A stretch of DNA of 64,000 nt from Henckelia pumila (lineage: Eukaryota; Streptophyta; Magnoliopsida; Lamiales; Gesneriaceae), in the NCBI RefSeq assembly GCF_033568475.1, contig NC_133123.1:54877522-54941521 (forward strand), read 5' to 3'. The notes under the pieces are model-generated. The model did not search any database, was not told the origin of the DNA, and saw only the letters and a program-made list of their open reading frames with translations. Every line of letters starts with the position of its first letter. Positions within the stretch are counted from its first letter, which is position 1. This document shows positions 36,001-48,185 of this stretch, in pieces. The position numbers and the translations under genes are program-made.

Positions 36001-37146
36001 ATGCGACTATCTGGATCCACAGCACCGATGGTGCCTTTTCTGTGAGATCTGCTTGGGAGCAGGTCACATCGAGAGGCTCGGTCTCGGATATCTTTAATCC
36101 CTGTTGGGGACGCTGGATGAGGCCCACCATGTCCTTCTTTCTGTGGAGGTTTTGGCATCGGTGGTTGCCTGTGGATGAGGTGCTCCAACAGCGGGGTTTC
36201 TCCCTTGTGTCCAAGTGCCAGTGCTGTGAGATTTCGGAGACATTCACTCACATTTTCATCGACGGTCCCATCGCCCGCTCTATGTGGCATTTCTTTGGGG
36301 CCATCTTTAGAGTTCGCATCTCTGCCACTGAGAACTTTAGTCTGTTTCTCAGTGCTTGGAAAAGGGGTCGCGAGTGGTCTCCGGGGGGTAATGTGAGGGA
36401 ATTCATTCCTTTTGTTGTGCTTTGGTTCCTCTGGACTGCACGCAATGATACTAAGCACCGTCACTTACCCTACTTTGCGGAGAAGGTTAAGTTCCAAATT
36501 TTGTCTTATTTGAGACTTGCTCATTCCGCAACTGTTATCAAGCCTCGTCTTTGGTTGGGGGCTTTGCAGGCTGCGAGGAAGATGGGCATTTTGGTCGGCC
36601 TCCAACGGATTCACAAGACTGCAATCGTCCATTGGTTGAGGCCTCCACCTGGGTCCTTCAAGCTCAATGTGGATGGGAGCTCGAGAGGTAACCCGGGTGA
36701 GTCGTCTGTGGGGGGGGGGGGTGGTTGTCCGGGATTCTTCTGGTAGGGTCTTGGCATTTTTTAGTGAGTTTATTTGTTTGGGGTCCAATGTCCGTGCAGA
36801 ACTCTGGGCGATTTGGAGGGGTATTCTTCTCTGTTCTGACCTTAACCTTTTTCCCCTTTGGATTGAGACTGATTCCCAGATTTCCATTCAGATTCTTAGA
36901 TCTCGGAGGTGCCGTTGGGATTTGGACCATATTGTTTCGAGGACGCGTGTTTTGGTGCGGAATAGGCCGGTTCATTTCTCGCATATCTATCAGGAAGGGA
37001 ATTCGGTTGCGGATGCGTTGGCGCGGAAGGCTCATGATCATAGGCAGTGTTTGTTGGAGATTGGTGTTCCTTTAACCACTCCCATCTCTGCGTTGGCCCG
37101 TTCTGACTCTTCCGGGCTTCCTTACCTTAGATCTAGGTTTTCTTAG
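33043..37146 (+). pseudogene. LINE ORF2 (endonuclease, reverse transcriptase, RNase H), four lesions
   Basis: ORF2 starts at ATG 33043 in the -1 frame relative to ORF1, overlapping its stop. An APE-like endonuclease (LIWNIRGLRSS; GGDFNVV; SDHCPLLV) runs to about 33740; reverse transcriptase follows with LDMAKAYDRVQW, RQGDPLSPLLF and the YADDVIIF box near 35060; then zf-RVT (FFLWRFWHRWLP; CQCCE) near 36130-36290; then RNase H with catalytic D, E, D, D in LNVDGSSRGNPG, AELWAIWRGI, IETDSQ and NSVADALAR, ending at TAG 37144-37146. Lesions: TGA at 33751-33753 where family proteins usually have Trp; loss of one base in the G-run at 34475-34477; TAG at 34638-34640 where Gln is usual; and a frameshift at a 12-G run, 36710-36721. 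The domains are otherwise well kept, suggesting recent death. Confidence 0.9.
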
Positions 37147-38040
37147 AGCCTCACGCTCGCTTATAGCCGTTTCTCTTGGGCTTTCTTTTTCTTTGTTTGC
37201 TCTCCTTTTTGGTCTAGGTCATCCTAGATTTAGATATATGTAGCTATTTATTTTTCTTTGCAGGTACAGCTCTCCGGCCCTTTTCCGGAGTTTTTGGAGT
37301 TATTCTGTTCCCCTGTCGCTTGCTTTGCTTCTTCAGGGTGATGGATCACCAGGCGTTCACTGTGCTTCTCCTTGCCTGATTCTTGCTGTTGTTTGGATGT
37401 TTTGTGGGCGGTCTCTCGTGCCCCTCGCTTTTTGGATTTCCAGTCTTCTTGGGAGTTAGGTTATGGCTTGAGTTTCCTTCGCCATTTTCCTGCTTTTTTG
37501 CTCTGGGCCTGCTGGTTTGCGGTCGCTCCTCTTTTCCCTCGCGGCCTATGTATAGTGACTTCCCAGCTGATCATGACTTTTGGACATATTTCTTGCATAG
37601 CCTTGATTTGTTGTTCAGCTCTGGATGGTGCCAGCCTCTTTTCGCGCTTTAGTGTCGGATTTGATTTTGCTGGCCTGGAGTTGTGGATCTCCTCTAGGTT
37701 TTTCTGCACAGGTTGATACCAGCCACTCTTCGCGCCTCAGTGTCCGTTTTTGATTTTGCTGGGCCGAGCTGTGGTTCTCTTCTAGCTTTTGCTGCCCAGG
37801 ATGACTGCTGACGTTGACTTAGTAAGCTATCTTTGATGTTATTTGTTTATACTTATTTCCTAGGGATGCTTTGGTTGTATATTTTTCGATACTCTAGCTG
37901 TTCTGATGTTCTTATTACCTTTATATAGCTTTTTGGGGAGGTCTTGGCCTAGTCCCCTTCCTCCGTTAGGTGTTATTTGTATCGCTTTTTTATGTTTATA
38001 TACAGGTAGGGGTCTGCCTAACCCCCCGCTTCCGGCGGTG
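37147..38040 (+). other. LINE 3' UTR
   Basis: GC- and T-rich sequence without a credible gene. It includes a tandem duplication at 37623-37800 and ends with TAGGGGTCTGCCTAACCCC, which can fold into a short hairpin, before GGCGGTG, a T-run and the A-tail. Confidence 0.75.
37623..37800 (+). repeat. Two tandem copies of about 89 bp in the LINE 3' UTR
   Basis: Both units share CTTCGCGC or CTTTTCGCGC, GTGTC, TTTGATTTTGCTGG and CTGCNCAGG in the same order. Unit 1 is 37623-37712 and unit 2 is 37713-37800; they have drifted apart. Confidence 0.8.
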
Positions 38041-38066
38041 TTTTTTTTTAAAAAAAAAAAATCATC

Positions 38067-38642
38067 AACAGAAAACGATGATTTTCAACTCAGATCACGT
38101 ACCCAAAGTACTCATGTATATCTTGTGAAAGCTCGAAGGGCAACTAAGGATACAATACTTCCAATAAAAATCAAGCCCAAAGATCTCAAGAATTGCCTCA
38201 TTCCCTTCTATGTTTGTATGTTTTAATTCAGACATAAGCAAAAGCACAGAATGTATAGGGATTCATTCATCTCAGTGGTTTACTGATAAAAATTCTTTTA
38301 GTTCAATCATGGAGTAAAGCTAAAAAAAAATCATTTGCATCATTGGCCAATGTATTTTCATTTCTTTCATGGTTTCTTGGATGTAACTCACATTCACTCA
38401 ACAATTCACCCTTTCACAAGATCACAAACTAATCCAATCTCGCAAATGCATCCCACCACTAAACAATACAGAAGACTGAACACTATAAACAAAAACAAAA
38501 TAAAACAAAACACACAAAAAGGAATAAAAACAAATTCAGCACTTTTGAATCACGAAGCAAAATCCCCCCAAACTTGGTACAATCAGTGTCCTCAATGATT
38601 TAAACAAGAAAGAAATAGGACATGTACCGCAAACGACAACCG
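38067..38642 (-). other. Noncoding Athila-like internal region right of the LINE
   Basis: AT-rich continuation of the element with no gene seen. A purine tract like that of the element end is at about 38564-38576 (CCCCCCAAACTT on the plus strand). Confidence 0.7.
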
Positions 38643-39832
38643 TCAGTGGTCGTCGCTATCATCACTCATATCGTGACTATCAACAGAAGGTGTTGGGTTT
38701 GAAGTACCAAAAGCAGGTGGCCACTGAGGAAAAGGGGGAAAAGGATGAGCCGAACTCGCCGCTTGAGGAAATTGGTGGCTTAATGCACCAGTGAATCCCA
38801 TCATGTAATCTATGAAAACGTCATGTCTTTGCTGAAAGTGAAGGAATTCTTGACGATGTTGGCGCAAACCTTCCTCAATGGATGTAACCCGCGCTTCCAA
38901 AGAAGGAGGCATCACAGACTGTGATGCAGAAGCTCGACTAGCAGCAGCTCGAGCATTGAAAGCTCTTCTAGCCGCACGTTCTCTTTGTTCACTAGCATAT
39001 TGGTGGCGAGAGGACGAAGAACCACCGGGTATGAGAGCCATGGGCTTCAAAAACTCTTCAGTCGGGCTCCAATCAACCCCCACTGCTTCACACAAATCAG
39101 TAATAATGGAAGGCAAAGCAAGGCCCCCCCTTGATCGACCAGTAAACACATTTTGAATCGTCTCTTGACAGATACGACCCATATCCATATCCATTCCTTC
39201 CACGATGCAATAAACAAGAATCTACCTTTCACGTGTGACCTCATGATCATGGTCTGTGGGCTTCAGTCGAGCACAGACGAGAGCGTACCATCTCTTGGCA
39301 TCACTTTTCAAATCAACCTTTCGCAACTTGGAAGGTTTAAAATCACTTCCCAATCTCCACACAGCTCACTCGACACAAATAGATTTGATAATAGCATCAT
39401 AATCAATGTCCCCAGATCGATATGCCACATACTCATCATTATCTATTGGCGGAATCTGAAAGAGAGTATTAATTGCAACCGAATCAAACGACACCATGTG
39501 TCCTCTGACTAATACTTTGAAGTCAACGTGTTTAACTTTCAGATTGGCATAGAACTCTCGCACCACTAAAATAACAACTTCTTGAGGCTGCTTAACAAAT
39601 TGAAGCCATTGACGCTGTATCGCCTCATCCTCGACATTGCATTTAATAATTCCATTTGGCTCAAAACCAACGGTAGTGTCAAATCCTCTCTCAGGCAAAA
39701 TATTCTTAGAAAGAAACTCTTGATAATTTGCTTCGGCCATTGGATTCCAAAAACGATGATTATCAAAATCAGGGGTGGAAGATGAAGATTCCCCCAACTT
39801 TGTTTTCTTCTTAGGAGCCATAAATCAAACAC
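38643..39832 (-). pseudogene. Extra reading frame at the env position of the Athila-like element (broken)
   Basis: Minus-strand remains starting near MAPKKKTKLGES and including FLSKNILPERGFDT and GRICQETIQNVFTGRS, with a Ser/Asp-rich tail. This text recalls the putative plant transposon protein family found after integrase in Athila-type elements. I see no signal peptide or membrane segment, so nothing here supports an envelope function. It is broken in about one or two places. Confidence 0.75.
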
Positions 39833-40872
39833 TTGGCATGCACAATATGAACTTGAAATTCACAAGAATAATTCAACAATCTTGATACCCACAACTAATA
39901 ATTCCAGTCACCCCACCTCTACACTTCAATGTAACAACTACGACAATCAGTTCACCCCACGAAATGACAAATCCGCTCCAAAAGCTCCTTCCAATTCAAG
40001 AACCCAATAAACAGAAAAATGGGCACACACGTAAATAGAGAACTTACCACTAGAGCAAGAGAAAAATCCACAATAACCCAAAAAAATATAGCCTTGCACC
40101 AAGCTTGATGCCCCACCCTTGAACGAGAAGTTAGAGATTAGAGGAAACGAAAATTTAGAAGGTAAAGAGGATGAATTGAGAGAAAAGAACAAAAATATAG
40201 AGATAAAAGGGAAAAAATTTACAATAGAGGAAGAGATGGAGAAAAAACGGCATTTTGGAGAGAAAAAGAGTTGGAAGAAAAGGAAATACAAGGTAAAAAT
40301 AGAAAAGGGAATGAGATAAAGAAGGGAAGAAATCGGGCAATAAGTTCAGTCGAGGCGGGCGCGCGTCAGGTAAGGCGGGCGTGCATAGTGCACTGCTCAT
40401 GTTCTTTTTATTCATAAATCAACGCGCGGGCGCGCCCTAGTGACCAGCGCCCGCGCATAGCACTCTGTAGAACTGCACTTGTGTTCATTATTTTCAGGCG
40501 CGGGCGCGTCTAAGGTGAAGCGGGCGCGCATAGTGCACTGTAAATAACTTTGAGATTGACATTTCTTCACGCGCGGGCGCGCCACAGGATAGGCGGGCGC
40601 ACATAACCGTCTGGACCAGTTCTTCAGTTGTTATTTTCGGGACATGCGGGCGCGCGTGGCATTTTGGAAATGGTTCCTGAAAATGAAATAAAGGAAAAAA
40701 AATTAACTAACAAGAAAATGACAAAATGCAAAGCAGAAACCGAAAAAACAAAATTAAAACTAAAAGGACTAATGGGTTGCCTCCCATTTAGCACTTGTTT
40801 TATAGTCCTCAGCCGGACTTGCACCAGTTTTAAGCCGGGTCTGTGAGGAGAGTACTCTCAATACTTTGTACT
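39833..40872 (-). other. Spacer between integrase and the extra frame, with GC-rich periodic motifs
   Basis: No gene seen. A purine-rich stretch runs from about 40110 to 40330, followed by five GC-rich motifs between 40351 and 40660, described separately. Confidence 0.7.
40351..40660. repeat. Five GC-rich motifs, 71-74-bp period, inside the Athila-like element
   Basis: Core GCGCGGGCGC or a close variant starts near 40353, 40424, 40498, 40571 and 40644 (spacing 71, 74, 73, 73). The second unit is an inverted repeat, with GCGCGGGCGC answered by GCGCCCGCGC. The first four units run on to a second block ending GCATAG or ACATAA, as in the LTRs; the fifth is shorter. Confidence 0.9.
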
Positions 40873-43800
40873 TCAGTACCCATAATAATGTTTCACCCTT
40901 TGCTCGTTCACTTTGAATATTCTTCCATCTGTACATCGTAGCTCAATTGCACCGTGCGGATATACCTTCTCCACCATAAATGGTCCAGACCATCTGGACT
41001 TCAATTTTCCTGGAAACAATTTTAGACGGGAGTTAAATAACAATACTTTCTGACCTGGTTCGAATTCGCGAGGTACAATGTTCTTATCATGCCACTTCTT
41101 TGTTTGCTCCTTGTAGATCTTGGAATTCTCATATGCATCATTTCGAAACTCATCCAATTCTGTCAACTGTAATTTACGTAACTCCCCCGATGCTTCGATA
41201 TCCATATTCAGCTTCTTGACCGCCCAAAATGCTTTATGCTCTAACTCCAAGGGCAAATGACATGCCTTACCAAACACCAACCTATACGGTGACATCCCAA
41301 TCGGTGTTTTAAACGCAGTGCGGTATGCCCATAATGCGTCATCCAGCTTGAGTGCCCAATCTTTTCTATTCGTCTTCACCGTCTTCTCTAATACTTGCTT
41401 GATTTCTCGGTTAGAAATTTCCTCTTGACCATTGGTTTGCGGATGATATGCACATGCCACCTTATGCCTGACACCATACTTAGCGAGCAAGGTATTAAAA
41501 ATTTTATTACAAAAGTGCGTACCTTCATCACTGATTATTGCTCGTGGTGTCCCAAACCGTGTAAAAATGTTCTTCTGCAAAAATTTTACTACAACACGAG
41601 CATCATTAGTAGAGGTGGCAATTGCTTCCACCCATTTCGACACATAATCCACTGCTAATAGGATATAAGTGTTGCCTAAAGAAGGGGGAAAATGACCCAT
41701 AAAATCAATACCCCACACATCAAATAATTCAACTTCTAAAATGTTTGTGAGGGGTAATTCATTCTTTCTAGAAATATTTCCCGTTCTCTGGCACTTATCA
41801 CATGATTTCATTAAGGTATAACTATCTTTAAATAACGTAGGCCAATAAAAACCAGATTGTAATACCTTAGCGGCAGTTCGGGTGGATCCAAAATGTCCTC
41901 CATAGGGAGAGGAATGGCATTGTTCCAAAATTTCAGCTGCCTCTTGCCCCGCCACACATCATCTAATCACTTGATTAGCACAACGTTTGAAAACATAGGG
42001 ATCATCCCATAAGTAAAACTTAACGTCATGGAAAAACTTCTTCTTTTGATGTCGATTCAACTCTGGAGGCATAGCACCACAAGACAAAAAATTCGCTATA
42101 TCAGCAAACCAAGGGGTATAGGAACTTACCTCAAAGATCTGTTCATCCGGAAACAGTTCCTTTATGCTTTTCTCCTCCTTCACGTTCTCTAATTCCAATC
42201 TCGATAAGTGATCTGCAACTTGATTTTCACTTCCCTTCTTATCCTTGATTTCAATGTCAAACTCTTGTAACAGTAGGATCCACCTTATCAAGCGTGGCTT
42301 AGCGTCCTTTTTGGCAAACAAGTAGCGAATCGCTGCATGGTCAGTATAAACAACTACTTTAGTACCAATTAAATATGGACGGAATTTATCAAAAGCAAAA
42401 ACTACTGCAAGCATCTCTTTTTCTGTAGTAGTGTAGTTTTGCTGGGCGGCATCCATGGTGCGGCTGGCATAATATATGGCTCTGAAAATCTTATCTCTCC
42501 TCTGGCCTAATACAGCGCCCACTACATAGTCACTAACATCACACATGAGCTCAAAGGGCTCCTTCCAATCCGGTGCAATCATGAAGGGTGCTGTGGTCAA
42601 CGCCGTCTTTATCTTTTCAAAGGCCTGCAAACAATCATCATCAAAAATGAATGTAGAATCTTCTTCAAGTAAATTATACAGGGGTTTTGTGATTTTAGAA
42701 AAATCCTTGATGAAACGCCGATAAAATCCTGCATGGCCTAAAAAACTTCTGATGCCCTTTATGTTCTTCGGAGGTGGAAGCTTCTCAATTGCAACCACTT
42801 TAGCTCGATCCACCTCTAATCCATTGGATGACACTTTATGTCCATGGACAATGCCCTCTTGAACCATAAAGTGGCATTTTTCCCAATTTAGCACTAAATT
42901 CTTTTCCTGGCACCTCTGCAAAACAAGAGACAAATTATGCAAGCAATGATCAAAAGAGGTACCAAATACGAAAAAGTCATCCATAAAAACTTCCATCACG
43001 TCCTCCACCATATCCGCAAAAATCGCCATCATACACCGCTGAAAAGTTGCAGGTGCATTGCACAATCCAAAAGGCATCCTCCTGAAAGCAAACGTGCCAT
43101 AGGGACACGTAAAAGTAGTCTTCTCCTGATCCTCTGGTGCTATAGCAATTTGATTATAACCTGAATAACCATCTAAGAAGCAGTAATAGCAATAACCAGA
43201 AAGTCTATCAAGCATTTGATCAATGAAAGGAAGTGGAAAATGATCCTTACGAGTAGCTTTGTTCAACTTCCTATAGTCTATACAAACTCGCCAGCTAGTT
43301 ACTGTACGTGTGGAGATTAACTCATTATTTTTGTTTTTAACTACAGTAATCCCACCCTTCTTAGGCACAACTTGAACCGGAGATACCCAACTACTATCAG
43401 AAATAGCATAAATCACTCCCGCATTCAGCAACTTTAAAACTTCTTTCTTAACTACCTCTTTCATAGCAGGATTCAACCGCCTCTGATGATCAACATAAGG
43501 AGTATAAGACTCTTCCATCAAAATTTTATGCATGCAAATTGTTGGACTAATACCCTTAATGTCAGAAATTGACCACCCTAAAGCAGTTTTAAATTTTCTC
43601 AGAACTCGCAACAATTTATCTTTTTCTACAGCAGACAAATGAGCAGATATAATAACAGGACAAGTATAATTTTCACCAAGGAATTCATAACATAGGTGCG
43701 CTATTTTCCAATGCTTCAGATTCCTTAGAACTCACCATTTTTTCTTTCGGAGCGCTGTCTAGGAATATTTTTTGTTCATGGAACTCCCAATCTTCTTCCT

Positions 43801-46012
43801 TATCAACCACCTCGTCCGCCACCAAACACCTTTCTAGTGGGTCAGTACTTCCTGCACATGAAAATGAATTATGATAATTAACAATTTAAATGCTCTTACA
43901 TGTACTCACCTCGCTTGGCCCCCTCATGGTATGATAAATGTTGAAAATCACAGCTTCACCACCAACACGAAGTGTGAGCTCTCCTTTATGGACATCGATC
44001 AGTGCGCATGCAGTAGCTAGAAAGGGTCGTCCAAAGATCAAAGGAGTTTCTTCATCTTCATCCATGTATAAAATTACGAAATCTGCGGGAAATATGAACT
44101 TGTCGACCTTCACCAAAACATCCTCCACAATACCTCGAGGATATGTGAGACTCCGATCAGCCAACTGTAAAGTGATGGTGGTTGCCCTGACTTCTCCAAG
44201 CTCTAAAGTCCTGTAGACAAAAAAAGGCATCAAATTAATACTTGCTCCTAAATCACATAACGCTCGATTAACTTTAGAACCACCAATAAAACAAGGGATA
44301 GTAAAACTCCCTGGATTCTTAAGCTTTTGTGGTAATTTTTTCTGCAGGATTGCACTACACTCTTCTGTCAAATTCACCACTTCATTGTCTTGCAATCTCC
44401 TCTTCTTGGACGTTACATCTTTGATGAACTTTTCATAGTTAGGCATTTGTTCCAAGGCATCTGCAAATGAAATATTGATGTGTATCTTCTTAAAGATATC
44501 TAGAAACTTGGAAAATTGCTCATCAAGTGTCTTCTTCTTAAACCGCTGTGGGTATGGAAGTTGTGGCTTGTACATCGGTTTAGATTCAGATTCCTTCTTG
44601 GGCTCTTCAACCACAATTTCTTCAGCCACTGGTTCTTTTACTTCTTTTTCTCTGCGCTTCTCTTCAGCTTCTAACTTCTTCCCACTTCTTAACTCAACTG
44701 CTTTGCATTTTTCTTTTGGATTCACTTCAGTATTGCTGGGAAACTGCCCTCTGTTTTGATCCTTCAAAGCATGTGCAAGTTGTCCAATCTGTGTCTCCAT
44801 GGATTTCATCATAGCTCCCAAACTGCACATGTGTGTCTCCATTCTGTCCATTCGAGTTTCAGTCCTCGACATTCGCTTGTTAGATTCAGTAACAAATGTA
44901 GACACCACATCTTCCAACGATGCTTTACCTTCCCCTTGATTTGTGTTGAATCCCGGAGGGGGTTTCAACACATTCTTGTTGTTGGCATAAGAAAAGTTTT
45001 CATGGTTACGTAAATCAGGATTATAAGTATTAGGAGGAGGGTTACCTCGATAATTTCCATAGCCTCTAGGATTGATATATTGAGCTTCCTCAGGTGGATG
45101 AGATTCTTCTATGGCAACTGATACACCTGCAGGTTCTGCGATATTCACCTTGTTCAGAGAAGCAACTTGTGTACTCAACGCAGATAACTGTGCAGTAATG
45201 GATGTAAGAGGATCCACACTGTACACTCCCTTCTTGACTCCCGTACGTTCAGATGGCCATTGATAACTATTGATATTCATCTATTCCAGCATATCATAAG
45301 CCTGAACGGGGTCCTTGGCAAATATGGTACCTCCCACAGCAGAGTCCACCGACATTCTTGTATGCGTATTTAATCCATTGTAGAAAAACTCTATTTCTTC
45401 CCAATCTGCAATATTATGATTAGGACAACGCCTTAACAAATCTTTGTACCTTTCCCATGCCTCATATAGCTGTTCTGAATCATGCTGTTGGAAGGTACTG
45501 ATCTCAATCTTCAGCTGGGTTGCTTTGGATGGTGGAAAGAATTTCTCTAAGAATTTCACAGCCATGCCTTCCCAAGTTGTTATGCGTCCTAGCGGCAATG
45601 CCTGCAGCCAACTCCGTGCCTTGTCCCTGAGAGAAAAAGGAAACAAACGTAAGAGTATTGTATCCTCAGAAACACCATTTATTTTAACAGCATCAGTAAT
45701 TTCTAGAAAAGTGCGCAAGTGTAAATGAGGATCAGCAGTGGCAGTTCCATTGAATTGGTTCTGCTGAACCATGTTAATTAATGCCGACTTCAACTCAAAG
45801 TTGTTGGCATTTATTGTCCCTCGAGCGATTCCAGAATAGTGAGCCTGGATCGTCGGCCTGAAATGATCTCTAATTGGCACCAAGGGCAATTCATTAACAT
45901 TTTCTTCAGCCATGTTAAGTTGTTCTTCTCTCCTAGCTCTTCTCAAAGCTCGTGCAGTTCGTTCAATCTCTGGATCAAAGAGCAAATAATTCGCACTTTG
46001 AGATCTTCGCAT
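40873..46012 (-). pseudogene. Gag-pol remains of the Athila-like element (about four breaks)
   Basis: Gag covers about 44.4-46.0 kb (LRTFLEITDAVKINGVSED; WLQALPLGRITTWEGM). A protease core, CDLGASINLMP, is near 44.2 kb. Reverse transcriptase lies at about 42.6-43.6 kb ([30 protein letters not shown]), RNase H at about 42.1-42.6 kb ([31 protein letters not shown]), and integrase at about 40.9-41.9 kb ([34 protein letters not shown]). Order and text are those of the Athila lineage. Broken in about four places. Confidence 0.9.
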
Positions 46013-46125
46013 AAACTAAAATTAATAACAATAACAAATTATTAGTAATTAAATTAAAATAAAGGAAAGCTCTAAATTAAAACTTCGACTAATTGGTAAC
46101 AAGACTAAAAAATAATCAAAATTAT

Positions 46126-46143
46126 TCCCCGGCAACGGCGCCA
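46126..46143 (-). other. Primer binding site of the Athila-like element
   Basis: On the minus strand TTGGCGCCGTTGCCGGGG, the primer site commonly seen in Athila-type elements, a few bases inside the 5' LTR. Confidence 0.88.
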
Positions 46144-46149
46144 AAAACT

Positions 46150-47574
46150 TGTTGTGAAAAATACTCGCAAGCGTACGAGTGTCAAGTTTTAGTAAAGTGA
46201 AAGAGAGAGTGTCGATCCCACAGGGAATAATTTGAAAATATTCAATACTTGCAATTAAAATAGGCTTAATTTTATTTAGAAAATTAAACTTTAGAGGGGT
46301 TAATGACAAATTAAATAAATAGAGAAAATTGAAAAGCGCGCACAAACACAATCCTTAAGAGATTATCAATCAGAGAAAAAAATAGTCTAGAGGTTTGATT
46401 TTACCTGGTGTCAACAATATTCAATCCCAATCAATATATTTTCATGAATTCATTTAAATTAATAACCAAGAACACGTAGATTATACTATTTCCCTCTCCC
46501 GAGTATCAAATAGAATGTATCAATTATAGATCGATTTCAATATCCCTATAAAAAATCTACTTGTAATGATATGTGTGAAAAAATGTTCTTTTTAGATTTT
46601 ATTAAAGTTATAAGCTCTCCCGAGTCATATAAACTATTAAAAGTGTGAATTCTATTGATCCTATTCTAAATCCCCTCTCCCGAGTACCGGATTCTAAATA
46701 AATATGACAAATCAATTTATGGCCAGTAAATTGAAAAGACTATCAAACCTAGAATCACAATTAATTTAGAAGAACTCAATTCATTAAAATCAACAATTCA
46801 TAAATATGTCTTGACCAGGCTACATCGACCTCTAGACTTAAAAAGTTTAGTTCATAATAAAATTCATAGCAACATAAATCATGTTCAGAAATTCAAACAT
46901 AATTCAATCTCAAAAGAAATAAATAAAATAAAGATAACAAATCCGAAGTCTTTCTTCCGTGTCCGGTTGAAAAGTCTTCGTCTTCGTTCCAAGCAACTCC
47001 AAATCTCGATCGAAACTTAAACGACTTTTCTCTCAAGATTATTTTTGTGTAGTGGCCGCTTCTCCCCTCTCATTAGGTCTGAAAAACCCTTAAATACACC
47101 CTTAAGATTCGTCCAAACACCTTCCAAAAGTATCCAAAAATTCCCAAAATTAAACACAGCACTTCGTCATACAGACTACGACGCGCGGGCGCACCATAGG
47201 AGAGGCGGGCGTGCATAGTACACTGTCTCAGACACTTAGTAACTCGACTTCATGCACGGGCGCACCACACCAAGCACGGGCGCACATAGCTTCCTGTGGA
47301 AAAATTGTTGAGTTTCACTTCATTTGACGCGCGGGCGCACCACGACAGGCGTGGGCGCACATAGTCGTCTGTCCAGGTTTCTTCAAACTACGAACCATCT
47401 TCGCTTGCTTCGCTCTTTTCTTGACTTCTATGATTTCTTCTATCATACATTCATTATTTCCTGTAATTCCTGACATCCAACAAAAACAACAACAACTTCC
47501 ACATAATACAGCTCGAAACCAAGCAATTATCCAATAATATCAACACAAATTACATGCACAAAAGGCACTTATCA
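46150..47574 (-). repeat. 5' LTR of the Athila-like element
   Basis: 1,425 bp, the same length as 27994-29418. The duplication ACTTT follows at 47575-47579, then CRM-like gag sequence. Confidence 0.93.
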
Positions 47575-48170
47575 ACTTTCATCATCCTCACTACCACCAA
47601 CTTCAAGTTTACTTATCCTCTCATGCACCGTCTCCAATTTAGCCCTCTTTGCTTCCCTCACCATCTTAGACAAATCATCTATTTGGGTCTTGGAAAACCC
47701 TTGGCTAGAACTATCCTCTCCTTCTTTATTTAAACTCATTGTAACTGCAAGAAACGGTTAGTAATAAAAATTAACTTACACAAATTCTCACAAAATCACT
47801 CCAAATAATTCACTCAACCACTCTTTTTTTCACTTAAATTATGCAGGCTTTTGATTTATGTAGAAGTGAATCAAATTCTCAAGTTCACAATTTGTAGAAA
47901 CTTGAAGATTGACTCTCGAAGATTGACAAAAACAAGACGAAGAAATTTATGGACTGGAATTTTTGGCTTGCACCCAAGGATGAACAAGAGTAAAATAATT
48001 AATTGACCACAAGCTATCTTGATTCTTCTATTTTTATTTTTATTTTGAAGCTTTCGGTCTTTCTATTTTTTTTTGACCGATTTTTTTTTTTAATTTTTCG
48101 AGATAACTTGTAGCACAAGACACGAAAACTTGGGCGACAATAACATGAAAAGCAAATGATAAGTTTATAA

Positions 48171-48183
48171 AACTTTGATACCA
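48171..48183 (-). other. Primer binding site of the CRM-like element
   Basis: TGGTATCAAAGTT on the minus strand, a variant of the initiator tRNA-Met site, two bases inside the LTR end. Confidence 0.7.
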
Positions 48184-48185
48184 AA

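Larger units (their letters stand above)
30416..38058 (+). mobile_element. L1-type LINE retrotransposon with RNase H, inserted in the Athila-like element
   Basis: A 7.6-kb plus-strand element with two overlapping reading frames, a 3' UTR of about 0.9 kb and an A-run at the end. AAATCATC at 30408-30415 recurs at 38059-38066 after the A-run, the likely target duplication; the A-tail makes its length uncertain. ORF1 has a DUF4283-type domain and zinc knuckle. ORF2 has endonuclease, reverse transcriptase, zf-RVT and RNase H domains, the layout of RNase H-bearing plant L1 elements. ORF1 is open right up to the junction with no early ATG, so the 5' end may be short. ORF2 has four lesions, so this copy is dead. 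It is GC-richer than the host element. Confidence 0.93.
27994..47574 (-). mobile_element. Athila-like Ty3/gypsy element, 19.6 kb, with a LINE inside
   Basis: Two 1,425-bp LTRs (27994-29418, 46150-47574) begin TGTTGTGAAAA and end GGCACTTATCA on the plus strand. The duplication ACTTT lies at 27989-27993 and 47575-47579. The primer site TGGCGCCGTTGCCGGGG, the order gag, protease, reverse transcriptase, RNase H, integrase, and an extra reading frame after integrase point to the Athila lineage. The LTRs differ at about 2-3 % of sites by eye. It is broken, with about five breaks in coding parts, and a 7.6-kb LINE sits in its 3' noncoding region. Without the LINE it is about 11.9 kb, usual for Athila. 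Confidence 0.93.

Noticed and set aside
35514-36464. A 316-codon open frame antisense to the LINE reverse transcriptase
   Set aside because: It is a shadow of ORF2 with no domain and unlikely composition.
38643-39832. Envelope glycoprotein in the Athila-like element
   Set aside because: The frame has the env position but no visible signal peptide or membrane segment; the text fits a plant transposon protein family instead.
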